Part shown: positions 1 to 9,300 of the stretch, piece after piece
Layout of the letters: every line of letters begins with the position of its first letter
How positions within the stretch are numbered: position 1 is the first letter of the stretch
Assembly (NCBI RefSeq): GCF_004331955.1
Contig: NZ_CP036532.1
Location: 1,054,001-1,118,000, forward strand
Source: Roseitalea porphyridii
GTDB taxonomy: Bacteria > Pseudomonadota > Alphaproteobacteria > Rhizobiales > Rhizobiaceae
Direction: 5' to 3'
Length of the DNA stretch: 64,000 bases
Translations under genes and position numbers: made by a program
The notes under the pieces: generated by a model
The model's input: the letters and a program-made list of their open reading frames with translations, nothing else
Told to the model about the DNA's origin: nothing
Database searches by the model: none

Positions 1-26
1 CCGCTTCCATCGATCGCAGACATCAT
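1..26 (-). CDS. Possible 5' end of a divergent gene (carA by synteny?)
   Basis: Reading leftwards, two consecutive ATG codons (26..24 and 23..21) open a frame encoding MMSAIDGS that runs off the window edge. A weak AAAGAG ribosome-site-like stretch lies about seven bases upstream. In many Rhizobiales the gene divergent from yqeY-dnaG-rpoD is carA (carbamoyl-phosphate synthase small subunit), but eight codons cannot show this. The identity is only an inference from gene order; the fragment could be non-coding. Confidence 0.25.
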
Positions 27-316
27 GGTCACACTCTTTGCAGGGCCGTGGCGGGGTCATTCCGGCGGTGGCTTGCCGACATCGCTCGCAAACACCATAT
101 TGAGCGCGAACGCAACCGAACCCCGTCCTCGCCAGTTGGTGACGCGGCGTCAGCGTTCAAGGCCCGCGCGGGCAGCGCGCGAAGAAGATGGCGGTCGCGC
201 AAAATGTGGATCGTCGAGTTTTGTCAATTGAAATCAAGGCTTTGTCAGTTGGATTGGAGGCTTGCATGGCGCAGGCGCCCCGGCTATCCTTCACGAAGCT
301 TTACCGGGAGTTCGAC
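27..316. promoter_or_regulatory. Intergenic region upstream of yqeY, probable divergent promoters
   Basis: This 290-base stretch has no convincing gene; overlapping short frames here look random. On the minus strand a TTGACA (227..222) is followed 15 bases later by CATTTT (206..201), a weak candidate promoter for the leftward gene. On the plus strand TTTGTCA occurs twice about 20 bases apart (near 220 and 241), which could be a repeated binding motif or chance. Confidence 0.35.
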
Positions 317-766
317 ATGCGTGAAGCCATTCATGCTGCGTTGAAGGAAGCTCAGAGTTCACAGGACAAATGCCGGATATCGGTGCTGCGGCTGATCGCG
401 GCAGCGGTCAAGGACCGCGATCTTGCCAATCGCAATGCGGGCAAGGATCCGGTCTCCGACAAGGAAATCCTGAACATCCTCGCCAAGATGATCGAACAGC
501 GCAAGGCGTCGGCCGGCGACTACGAACAGTCCGGCCGGCTCGAACTGGCCGATCAGGAACGCTACGAATCGAAGGTGATCGCCGAATTCCTGCCCGCCCA
601 GTTGGGCGAGGACGAGGTCAAGCAGGCCTGTGCCGCGGTCGTCGAGGACACCGGCGCCGAGGGCCTGCGCGACATGGGCAAGTGCATGAACAAGCTCAAG
701 AAGCAGTTCCCCGGCCAGATGGACTTCACCAAGGCTTCAGGCATCGTGCGCGGCATGCTGCGCTGA
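317..766 (+). CDS. GatB/YqeY domain protein
   Basis: Encodes 149 residues of the YqeY family, a small helical protein related to the tRNA-binding tail of the GatB subunit of Asp/Glu-tRNA amidotransferase. Its exact cellular role is not established. The start MREAIHAALKEAQSSQDK and the conserved interior around VSDKEILNILAKMIEQRKAS are typical. An upstream in-frame ATG (188) would add 43 residues with no family likeness, so the ATG at 317 is chosen. It precedes dnaG by 126 bases, the usual rhizobial order, and may share its transcript. Confidence 0.9.
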   Translation: MREAIHAALKEAQSSQDKCRISVLRLIAAAVKDRDLANRNAGKDPVSDKEILNILAKMIEQRKASAGDYEQSGRLELADQERYESKVIAEFLPAQLGEDEVKQACAAVVEDTGAEGLRDMGKCMNKLKKQFPGQMDFTKASGIVRGMLR

Positions 767-892
767 GGCCGGCCGCGGCTGTGGACAAGTAGAACCCGTT
801 TGCATGCCGGCGCCCGCGCCCCTTAAGTAAACCCTGATTGAAGCCCGGCCCGCTTGGTGGCACGGGCAGAACCCTTGCCGGGGCGGATAGCC

Positions 893-2812
893 GTGCGCTT
901 CTCACAGTCCTTTCTTGATGAAGTCCGCGACCGCGTTCCGATCTCGGACGTGATCGGCCAGCGCGTCACCTGGGACAAGCGCAAGACCAACACGTCTCGT
1001 GGCGACTACTGGGCCTGCTGCCCGTTCCACGGCGAGAAGACGCCGAGCTTTCACTGCGAGGACAGGAAAGGCCGCTACCACTGCTTCGGCTGCGGCGTTT
1101 CCGGAGACCATTTCCGCTTTCTGACCGAACTCGACGGCATGGCCTTTCCGGAGGCCGTCGAGCGGGTCGCGGCGATGGGTGGTGTCGCCCTGCCGGCGCC
1201 CGATCCGGAGGCCGAGAAGCGCGAGCGCCAGCGCGCCACCCTTTATGACGTCATGGAGGAGGCTGCGAAGTTCTTCGAGACCCAGCTTCAGATGCAGGCC
1301 GGCGCCGCCGCCCGCGCCTATCTGCGCGACCGCGGACTGACCCCGCCGACGATCGGCAAGTTCCGCCTTGGTTATGCGCCGGGCAGTCGCAACGCGCTCA
1401 AGAGCCATCTGGCCGAAAAGGGCGCGACGAAAGAGCAGATCGAGCAATGCGGGCTTGTCGTGCACGGCGAGGACATCGCGGTTTCCTATGACCGGTTCCG
1501 CGACCGCATCATGTTCCCGATCGAGGACGCGCAGGGCCGCGTGATCGCCTTCGGCGGCCGTGCCATGTCTGCCGACGTGCCGGCCAAGTACATGAACTCG
1601 CCCGAGGGTCCGCTCTTCCACAAGTCGGATGTGCTCTACAATTTCCGCCGCGCGCGCCAGGCGGCCGCCCGTGGCGGCACGATCGTCGCGGTCGAGGGCT
1701 ATATGGACGTGATCGCCCTTGATCAGGCCGGTTTCGGCAATGCGGTTGCCCCGCTCGGCACGGCGCTGACCGAGAGCCAGCTCGCCAGGATCTGGCGCGT
1801 GACCGGAGAGCCGGTGCTGTGCTTTGACGGCGACCAGGCGGGCCTCCGCGCCGCCTACCGAACGCTTGAACTGGCCTTGCCGGAACTCAAGCCCGGCCGG
1901 ACCGTCCGCTTTGCGCTTCTGCCAGACGGCAAGGACCCCGACGATCTCGTCGGCGAGGGCGGCGGCGAAGCGTTCGAGGCGGTGATGAGCCAGGCGCGCA
2001 CCGCCGCGGACATGCTCTGGCTGCGCGAGACTGGCGGGCGCAGTTTCGACACGCCCGAACGGCGCGCCCAGCTCGAAGCATCGCTGCGCGAGGCGACCGG
2101 CCGTATCGGCGACGAAAGCGTCCGCCGTCACTATGCGCAGGACATGCGCGAGCGCACCGACGCCTTCTTCGGCGTCCCGGACAGGTCTGGCCGTTCCGAC
2201 CGGTCCGGCGCAGGGAGGGGCCAGCCCGGCCGGCCGGCGCGCGGCCGCCTTGCCGTCTCCGAACGGCTTACCCGCTCCCGGTTGCTGGCGCCCAAAGCAT
2301 CCAACGATGCCATTCCGCTGCGCGAGGCCGCGCTCCTCAGCGCGGTGATGTGCCACCCCGACCTGATGGCCGACCATTTCGATGCGTTCACCGGCCTCGT
2401 GTTCGACAGTGCGAACCTTGGTGCCCTGCGCGGCGCCTTGCTGGAGGCGCAGGCCGAAACGGGCGCACGCCAGCGCGCCGAGCTTCTGGCGCATTCCGCA
2501 TGCAGGGCACACGCGTCCACGATCGAGGCCGTCGATGCCGCCGTCCGTCGTGCCCGTCTCTGGGTGTTCACGCAGGAGGCGGCCTACGAGGACGCCCGCC
2601 ATGCGTTCGCGCAGGCCATGCAACTGCACGCACGTTCGCGCGGCCTGTCGCGCGAACTGCGGGCGGCCGAGGCGGCGCTTGCCGACGATCCCACCGAAGT
2701 CAATTACAACCGGCTCGTTTCGGTGCAGCAGAAGCTGCGCCAGGAGCAGGGTCTCGACGCGCTGATCGAAGGTTTCGGCATGCCCTCGGGGCGGCCGGTC
2801 AAGAGTTTCTGA
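893..2812 (+). CDS. dnaG: DNA primase DnaG
   Basis: Primase that lays down RNA primers for replication, recruited by DnaB helicase. The 639-residue product has a CHC2 zinc finger (C43, H46, C64, C67), the catalytic RNA polymerase core with a TOPRIM fold (EGYMDV with E268; FDGDQAG with D312 and D314), then a Gly/Arg/Pro-rich linker near residues 430-460 and a helical C-terminal helicase-binding region. The GTG at 893 gives the family start VRFSQSFLDEVRDRVPIS; a TTG at 854 would add 13 unconserved residues. A G-rich stretch (GGGGCGG) precedes the GTG. It lies between yqeY and rpoD as in the classical macromolecular-synthesis operon. Confidence 0.95.
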   Translation: MRFSQSFLDEVRDRVPISDVIGQRVTWDKRKTNTSRGDYWACCPFHGEKTPSFHCEDRKGRYHCFGCGVSGDHFRFLTELDGMAFPEAVERVAAMGGVALPAPDPEAEKRERQRATLYDVMEEAAKFFETQLQMQAGAAARAYLRDRGLTPPTIGKFRLGYAPGSRNALKSHLAEKGATKEQIEQCGLVVHGEDIAVSYDRFRDRIMFPIEDAQGRVIAFGGRAMSADVPAKYMNSPEGPLFHKSDVLYNFRRARQAAARGGTIVAVEGYMDVIALDQAGFGNAVAPLGTALTESQLARIWRVTGEPVLCFDGDQAGLRAAYRTLELALPELKPGRTVRFALLPDGKDPDDLVGEGGGEAFEAVMSQARTAADMLWLRETGGRSFDTPERRAQLEASLREATGRIGDESVRRHYAQDMRERTDAFFGVPDRSGRSDRSGAGRGQPGRPARGRLAVSERLTRSRLLAPKASNDAIPLREAALLSAVMCHPDLMADHFDAFTGLVFDSANLGALRGALLEAQAETGARQRAELLAHSACRAHASTIEAVDAAVRRARLWVFTQEAAYEDARHAFAQAMQLHARSRGLSRELRAAEAALADDPTEVNYNRLVSVQQKLRQEQGLDALIEGFGMPSGRPVKSF

Positions 2813-2823
2813 CCTTCGCCGGA

Positions 2824-2870
2824 CCGCGTTTTTTTCCGCCCGACTCGCTTGACGGGCGCAAAAAACGCGG
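2824..2870. terminator. Long hairpin after dnaG, possible bidirectional terminator
   Basis: Two arms of about 18 bases, CCGCGTTTTTT...CGCCCG and CGGGCG...AAAAAACGCGG, pair almost perfectly (a one-base bulge and a mismatch in the middle) around a short loop. The T run and A run sit inside the stem, so on either strand a GC-rich inner hairpin is followed by T residues. That fits an intrinsic terminator working in both directions, starting 11 bases after the dnaG stop. Confidence 0.6.
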
Positions 2871-2989
2871 GAATCAGCTCAATTGGGGAAGTTTGCGCGC
2901 ACGGCCGGGATTGGAATCTGGCCCGCGATGACTATCTCACCGGCTAGTCATGGAATTCAGCGGGCTCGGGGACAGCTGAAGCATTACGG

Positions 2990-3004
2990 TTAATCGGCGA
3001 TTAA
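2990..3004. promoter_or_regulatory. CtrA-type box upstream of rpoD
   Basis: TTAA-TCGGCGA-TTAA exactly matches the TTAA-N7-TTAA consensus of the alphaproteobacterial cell-cycle regulator CtrA, 115 bases before the rpoD start. In DNA this GC-rich such a match is unlikely at any one place, but it is a motif match only. Confidence 0.4.
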
Positions 3005-3118
3005 GCACGGCCCGCTAGGTGATGGAATCGGGTCTTCCCGGGCCGCGTTCGAACCGACGGCGCCAAGGGCGCGCAGGATGGCGCAGCACATGCGTCCATC
3101 ATGGAGTAAAGGCAATCA

Positions 3119-5140
<2,022 letters not shown>

Positions 5141-5150
5141 TCGTTCGACG

Positions 5151-5180
5151 AACCCGGCCATCGGCCGGGTTCTTCATTTT
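5151..5180 (+). terminator. Rho-independent terminator after rpoD
   Basis: AACCCGGCC and GGCCGGGTT form a perfect 9-bp stem with a three-base loop (5151-5171), followed by TCTTCATTTT. It begins ten bases after the rpoD stop codon. Confidence 0.85.
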
Positions 5181-5203
5181 GCGGGATGTGGTAGGATCGC
5201 CCC

Positions 5204-5779
5204 ATGAACATCCGCGTCACAGATGCCGCCGAGGGGCTCAAGCGCCGTGCCTTCACGGTCGATGACATCTGGCGCATGGTCGAGACTGGCATCATCGCTC
5301 CCGGCGAACGCTTCGAACTGATCGGCGGGGAGATCGTGCCCATGTCGCCCAAGGGGATCCGCCATGAGCGGTTCAAGGCCTGGTTGAACAGGCAATTGGT
5401 CAAAGGCCTGCCCGATCACCTGATGACGATCCCCGAGACGACCTTCTACCTGTCCGACGACACGTTCATCGAACCGGACTTCGTCGTCTATCCGGCCGAC
5501 AGCGGGCTGGAGAGGCTGTCGCCCGAAACCTGCCTGCTTGCCGTCGAGATCGCCGACTCGTGGCTTGCCTACGATCTCGGCCGCAAAGCGCGCCTTTATG
5601 CCGAGTTCGGCATCGGTGAGTTGTGGGTCTTCGATGTCAACGACATGGCCATCACCATCCATCGCGACCCCGCAAACGAAGCCTTTGCCTCGATCGAACG
5701 GACGGGCTTCGACACCCGCTTGACGCCGGCCCGGCTCGACGGATTCGCGCTCGATCTTTCGGATTATCGCGGCGGCTAA
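5204..5779 (+). CDS. Uma2-family (DUF820) putative endonuclease, copy 1
   Basis: 191-residue member of the Uma2/DUF820 family, which has a PD-(D/E)XK nuclease fold; biological substrates are unknown. Visible features are FELIGGEIVPMSPKG, the PD motif in EPDFVVY, the VEIADS strand carrying the catalytic Glu, and GRKARLYAEFGIGELWVFD with the Lys. All expected active-site residues are present, so it may be active. A closely related copy (7625-8194) lies 1.85 kb downstream in the same orientation. The stop codon overlaps that of the convergent toxin gene by two bases. Starts 24 bases after the rpoD terminator tail. Confidence 0.85.
   Translation: MNIRVTDAAEGLKRRAFTVDDIWRMVETGIIAPGERFELIGGEIVPMSPKGIRHERFKAWLNRQLVKGLPDHLMTIPETTFYLSDDTFIEPDFVVYPADSGLERLSPETCLLAVEIADSWLAYDLGRKARLYAEFGIGELWVFDVNDMAITIHRDPANEAFASIERTGFDTRLTPARLDGFALDLSDYRGG
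5312..5373 (+). repeat. 62-bp near-identical segment shared by the two Uma2 genes (copy A)
   Basis: This segment matches 7733-7794 at 59 of 62 positions. It encodes the FELIGGEIVPMSPKGIRHER stretch in both Uma2 genes. Similarity falls away on either side. Confidence 0.8.
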
Positions 5780-6141
5780 TCGGTCGGCTCGTCCGCTGCG
5801 AGGATCGTGGCCAGGCTTTCCCGGACGCCAACGATTTCATCCCGCCCGAGACGCCCTGCCACGCGGATGATCCGGGAGGCCTCGATCACTGCGATCTTCG
5901 CCGCCCTGATGCGCGAGGGAACGGGCAGGCCGCAGGCGGCATGGTCGGTGATCTCGGTATCACCGGGCCATTGCTGGCTGGTCGAGGTGATCATGACGAC
6001 CCACGTAAGCCCCGTTGCGCGATGAAACGCATCGTTCGACACGACAAGCGCCGGACGGCGTTTCTCGGCGAGGCGATCGGCATAGGGAAACGGCAGGACG
6101 ACGACATCCCATTGCGCCGCGATAACGTCATAGGCCTTCAT
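5776..6141 (-). CDS. PemK/MazF-family toxin
   Basis: 121-residue protein with the PemK/MazF start WDVVVLPFPYADRLAEKRRP followed by ALVVSN and the ITS strand (VVMITS). MazF-type toxins are sequence-specific endoribonucleases that stop growth when the antitoxin is lost. The ATG at 6141 lies inside the end of the AbrB-type gene (14-base overlap), as expected for translational coupling with antitoxin first. A start further upstream (6219) would lie deep in the antitoxin gene and lacks family likeness. The target RNA cannot be inferred. Confidence 0.85.
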   Translation of the reverse strand: MKAYDVIAAQWDVVVLPFPYADRLAEKRRPALVVSNDAFHRATGLTWVVMITSTSQQWPGDTEITDHAACGLPVPSRIRAAKIAVIEASRIIRVAGRLGRDEIVGVRESLATILAADEPTD

Positions 6142-6346
6142 AGGCCTTGTCGTCTTCGGCGCTGGACCACTCGGTGAAGACGGCGAACGGATCGTCCTCG
6201 GCACTGCCGGCCTTCTCAATGACGATGCCGGCTAGCGTCTTTCGGTAGCGAAGGCGGTCGCCGGGCTTGAGCCCGAGCAGGTCACGCACCTGGCGCGGGA
6301 TGACCGTCTGGCTCTTCGACGTGATTTTCGAGAAGACTGAAGTCAT
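6128..6346 (-). CDS. AbrB/MazE-type antitoxin (SpoVT-AbrB domain)
   Basis: 72-residue swapped-hairpin DNA-binding protein: SKITSKSQTVIPRQVRDLLG followed by LKPGDRLRYRK is the standard AbrB fold at residues 6-36. The acidic C-terminal tail (AEDDPFAVFTEWSSAEDD) probably binds and neutralises the toxin encoded by the overlapping downstream gene. Such antitoxins usually repress their own operon. A perfect inverted repeat directly abuts the start codon and leaves no room for a classical ribosome site. Confidence 0.88.
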   Translation of the reverse strand: MTSVFSKITSKSQTVIPRQVRDLLGLKPGDRLRYRKTLAGIVIEKAGSAEDDPFAVFTEWSSAEDDKAYEGL

Positions 6347-6368
6347 GACGGTAAGATAGCTTACCGTC
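6347..6368 (-). promoter_or_regulatory. Palindromic operator of the toxin-antitoxin operon
   Basis: GACGGTAAG and CTTACCGTC are perfect 9-base arms separated by four bases (ATAG), starting immediately upstream of the antitoxin ATG. Position and symmetry fit an autoregulatory AbrB/MazE binding site that overlaps the promoter or the translation start. Confidence 0.7.
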
Positions 6369-6377
6369 TTACTCAGT

Positions 6378-7076
6378 TCAATCGCCCGACACCTGCACGG
6401 GTGGTAACCGCCAATCGATCGGCGTTAGGCCCTGTTGCTCGAGAAACCGGTTCGCCTGCGAGAACGGCCTGGAGCCGAAAAAGCCGTTGTGCGCAGAAAG
6501 CGGCGAGGGATGCGGCGCTTTCAGGACGAGATGCCTGGACCGGTCGACGAACGCCGCTTTCTTCTGCGCGTACGAGCCCCACAGGATGAAGACGGCGGGC
6601 GTCTCGCGTGCGTCGACAAGCCGGATCACCGCATCCGTGAAGCGCTCCCAACCGCGTCCGCGATGGCTGGCTGCCTGATGCGCCTCGACCGTCAGCACTG
6701 CATTGAGCAGCAGAACGCCCTGTCCGGCCCAGTGCTCGAGATTGCCATGGTCCGGCGGCGCGATGCCGAGATCGTCCTGCAATTCCTTGTAGATGTTGAC
6801 GAGCGAGGGCGGGATGCGCACGCCCGGCCGCACCGAAAAGCACAGGCCATGCGCCTGTCCCGGCCCGTGATAGGGGTCCTGGCCCAGGATCACGACGCGC
6901 ACCTTGTCGAGCGGTGTTGCGTCGAGCGCGTGGAACCATTCACCGCCGGGCGGAAAGATGCGTTTGCCCGCAGCCTTCTCGGCAACGAGAAACCGTTTGA
7001 GATCGGCCATGTAGCCGCTTTCGAACTCGTCCCTGAGCGGCTCGCGCCAGCTTTCGTCCAGCTTGATGTCGGCCAT
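6378..7076 (-). CDS. ung: Uracil-DNA glycosylase, family 1
   Basis: Removes uracil from DNA, from cytosine deamination or dUMP misincorporation, starting base-excision repair. The 232-residue product has the water-activating motif [13 protein letters not shown] (D67), the uracil-binding strand [10 protein letters not shown], and the HPSPLS minor-groove loop (H189). The length is normal for UNG. The ATG at 7076 gives [14 protein letters not shown], the usual family start; an upstream ATG (7172) would add 32 unrelated residues and overlap the divergent yjbQ. It runs tail-first towards the toxin-antitoxin operator. Confidence 0.95.
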   Translation of the reverse strand: MADIKLDESWREPLRDEFESGYMADLKRFLVAEKAAGKRIFPPGGEWFHALDATPLDKVRVVILGQDPYHGPGQAHGLCFSVRPGVRIPPSLVNIYKELQDDLGIAPPDHGNLEHWAGQGVLLLNAVLTVEAHQAASHRGRGWERFTDAVIRLVDARETPAVFILWGSYAQKKAAFVDRSRHLVLKAPHPSPLSAHNGFFGSRPFSQANRFLEQQGLTPIDWRLPPVQVSGD

Positions 7077-7170
7077 TGTGCGCATCCTGGTCCCCGGGTC
7101 ATAGTGCGACCGAACGTCGATCCAAGCCAACCGGCCCCGCAGCCTGTCGGCCGAATTCCACAGCCAAACC

Positions 7171-7602
7171 ATGCCGCTCGATCAGCTGACCATCCAGACA
7201 ACCGGCCCGGGCCTTTACGAATTCACCGACCGGGTGGAGGATTTCGTGCGCGGCCAGGCCGCAAGCGACGGGCTGCTGACGGTCTTCGTGCGGCATACTT
7301 CGTGCTCGTTGCTGATCCAGGAGAATGCCGACCCGGACGTCCAGCGCGACCTGCAGGCGTTCTTTTGCCGGCTCGCGCCCCCGACCAGCGATCCGGCGAT
7401 GGACTTCATCGTCCACCGGGCCGAGGGGCCTGACGACATGCCCGCCCATATCCGCGCCGCGCTGACCCAGACCTCGCTCGGCATTCCGGTCGCCGACGGC
7501 CGGATGTTGCTTGGGACCTGGCAGGGCCTCTATCTGTTCGAGCATCGCGACCGTCCGCACCGTCGCCAGATCGTGCTGCATCTGGCCGCTGACGCACCGT
7601 GA
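7171..7602 (+). CDS. YjbQ/UPF0047 family protein (secondary thiamine-phosphate synthase type)
   Basis: 143-residue YjbQ family protein. Family features are [20 protein letters not shown] with the conserved His and Asn/Asp residues, the central [20 protein letters not shown] segment, and the end [13 protein letters not shown]. Some members weakly replace ThiE in vivo, hence the database name, but the natural reaction is uncertain. It is divergent from ung with only 94 bases between starts, so both promoters must lie there. The next Uma2 gene follows after 22 bases and may be co-transcribed. Confidence 0.88.
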   Translation: MPLDQLTIQTTGPGLYEFTDRVEDFVRGQAASDGLLTVFVRHTSCSLLIQENADPDVQRDLQAFFCRLAPPTSDPAMDFIVHRAEGPDDMPAHIRAALTQTSLGIPVADGRMLLGTWQGLYLFEHRDRPHRRQIVLHLAADAP

Positions 7603-7624
7603 AACCGATGCTATATTCACCTCC

Positions 7625-8194
7625 ATGACCGTGCATGTGACCCAAGCCGCCGAAGGCCTGCCGCGCCGCCCCTTCACCATCGCCGATGTCGAGCGGATGG
7701 TGGAGATCGGCGTGATCGGCCGCGACGAGCGGTTCGAACTGATCGGCGGGGAGATCGTGCCGATGTCGCCCAAGGGTATCCGCCACGAGCGGTTGAAGCA
7801 GTGGCTCGCCACGTGGCTCTACACGAACCTGACGCCCGACTATCAAGTCATCCCGGAGACCACCTTCCGCCTGTCGGACGACACCTATCTGCAGCCCGAT
7901 TTCATCGTCTACGGCAAGGACACCGATCTGGCCGATCTGCGCGGCGACACCTGCCTTCTGGCCATCGAGATCGCCGATTCCAGCCTTGCCTACGATCTCG
8001 GCCACAAGCCGGCGATCTATGCCGGCTTCGGCGTGCGCGAGATGTGGGTGATCGACGTCAGGAGCCTTCAGACCCACGTCCACCGCGACCCGACGCCGAC
8101 CGGCTATCGCACCGTCTTTCAAAGGTCGCCCGAGGATCGCCTGACCGCCCTGGCAATCCCGGGCCATGTATTGATGCTCGCCGGCTACGCCTGA
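7625..8194 (+). CDS. Uma2-family (DUF820) putative endonuclease, copy 2
   Basis: 189-residue paralogue of the gene at 5204-5779. It keeps the same architecture: FELIGGEIVPMSPKG, QPDFIVY (catalytic Asp), LAIEIADS (Glu) and GHKPAIYAGFGVREMWVID (Lys). The ATG at 7625 matches the start of copy 1 (MTVHVTQAAEG against MNIRVTDAAEG); an upstream in-frame start inside yjbQ was rejected. Its stop codon abuts the stop of the convergent DUF5996 gene exactly (TGATCA). Family substrates are unknown. Confidence 0.85.
   Translation: MTVHVTQAAEGLPRRPFTIADVERMVEIGVIGRDERFELIGGEIVPMSPKGIRHERLKQWLATWLYTNLTPDYQVIPETTFRLSDDTYLQPDFIVYGKDTDLADLRGDTCLLAIEIADSSLAYDLGHKPAIYAGFGVREMWVIDVRSLQTHVHRDPTPTGYRTVFQRSPEDRLTALAIPGHVLMLAGYA
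7733..7794 (+). repeat. 62-bp near-identical segment shared by the two Uma2 genes (copy B)
   Basis: Counterpart of 5312-5373, with three mismatches in 62 bases; direct orientation, 2,421 bases apart. Confidence 0.8.
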
Positions 8195-9127
8195 TCAGGC
8201 CGGACGCGGCACCTTCGGCACCCCGTACTGGCATTCGAGCGCCTCGCGGTCCCAGTTGCCGTGGTCGGCAGCGGCGACATAGGTGCTGTCAAGGAAATCA
8301 AGTAGTACGGCGTCGGGATCGGGCGCGGCGCGCACCGCCGCATAGGGCAGCACGAACTCCTGCAACTGGTCGTGCCAGTATCCCTGCTCGGGCGCGATTT
8401 CCGCCCCGGCCATCCCATCGGGTGTCGGGTAGGCGTAGGAGAAGAACATCGCTTCCTCGACGCCGTTGCCGCCCGGCCAGAAGCCGGCGGACGAGACCTC
8501 GTGCGAATAGGCTTCGCGGGTCACGGCGTCCGGCAAGGCGGGAAATCCGCCCGGATGCGGTGGAGCATCGCGGCCCGAAAAACGCGTCACCGCAAGATCG
8601 AAGCTGCCCCAGAAGAAATGCACCGGCGAGACCTTGCCCAGGAAGCCCGACCGGAAGCGGGTGAACACACGCACGATGTCGACCATCGACCGCCAGAAGT
8701 CGGCGGCCTGGTCGGGGTCGTAGGCACCCGGTTCGGTCTGATCGGAGAACGGCACCGGGTCCGGCACCTCGTTCGGGCTTCCGTGAAAGTCCGACGGCGC
8801 GCCGGCCTGCTTAAGCGCCGCAATGAAGGCGGCATGGAACTGCGCGACCGGCATGGGCTCGAGCGGCACGGTCGCCACCGCGCCTTCGGTGCTCGTCACC
8901 GTCAGCCGATGGTCGAGGAAATCGAACCGAACCTCGAACCCGGCCGCCGGTGTCGTCACCAGCGAAGTCGTCAGCCCTCGGGCGTCGACATAGAGCGGCA
9001 CCTGCCAGGAATGGTTCACCCACGGCGTGTTGGCGAGGCGGAACTTGCCGACCATCTGGGTCCACATGTGAAGGCTTTGCCCGGTCGGGGCAAAGGCTGG
9101 ATAGTCGAGGTCGGGCCAGGCTGACAT
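8195..9127 (-). CDS. DUF5996 family protein
   Basis: 310-residue protein recognised as DUF5996 by LHMWTQMVGKFRLA, NHSWQVPLYVDARGLTTS, SPVHFFWGSFDLAVTRFSGR and REAYSHEVSSAGFWPGG. The function is unknown. It has no signal peptide or membrane segment and is rich in aromatic residues. The ATG at 9127 lies six bases after a GGAG ribosome site; the ATG at 9133 directly touches that site and is less likely. It probably stands alone: the dsbA-like gene diverges from it and the Uma2 gene converges on it with abutting stops. Confidence 0.85.
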   Translation of the reverse strand: MSAWPDLDYPAFAPTGQSLHMWTQMVGKFRLANTPWVNHSWQVPLYVDARGLTTSLVTTPAAGFEVRFDFLDHRLTVTSTEGAVATVPLEPMPVAQFHAAFIAALKQAGAPSDFHGSPNEVPDPVPFSDQTEPGAYDPDQAADFWRSMVDIVRVFTRFRSGFLGKVSPVHFFWGSFDLAVTRFSGRDAPPHPGGFPALPDAVTREAYSHEVSSAGFWPGGNGVEEAMFFSYAYPTPDGMAGAEIAPEQGYWHDQLQEFVLPYAAVRAAPDPDAVLLDFLDSTYVAAADHGNWDREALECQYGVPKVPRPA

Positions 9128-9300
9128 GGTCATCTCCAGTGGAACGAGGTTACGCTACGACCGGCGCTGCGCCACGGCAAACTGCCGCGATAACGCAGTT
9201 GTTATCGGCCGCCGTGCGGGATGCGGCGATCTCCGCCATGTTGGCAACAGATTCAGCGCGTTATACGGTCCCGATTGTTCAATCTCAGGAGACTTCGCCG

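Larger units (their letters stand above)
2813..3118. promoter_or_regulatory. dnaG-rpoD intergenic region
   Basis: A 306-base non-coding stretch. It holds a long A/T-cored hairpin (2824-2870), a second inverted repeat ATGACTA / TAGTCAT (2928-2934 and 2945-2951) and a perfect TTAA-N7-TTAA motif (2990-3004), each described separately. The length and structure suggest that rpoD has its own promoter here rather than depending only on read-through from dnaG. I could not pick a convincing -35/-10 pair. Confidence 0.5.

Noticed and set aside
854-892. Upstream TTG start for dnaG
   Set aside because: Adds 13 residues not found in primases; the GTG at 893 gives the conserved N-terminus.
902-2629. 575-codon open frame antisense to dnaG
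   Set aside because: Shadow of dnaG; no family features or ribosome site.
2928-2951. ATGACTA-N10-TAGTCAT inverted repeat before rpoD as a terminator
   Set aside because: AT-poor stem of only seven pairs with a 10-base loop and no T run; kept only as an element in the intergenic description.
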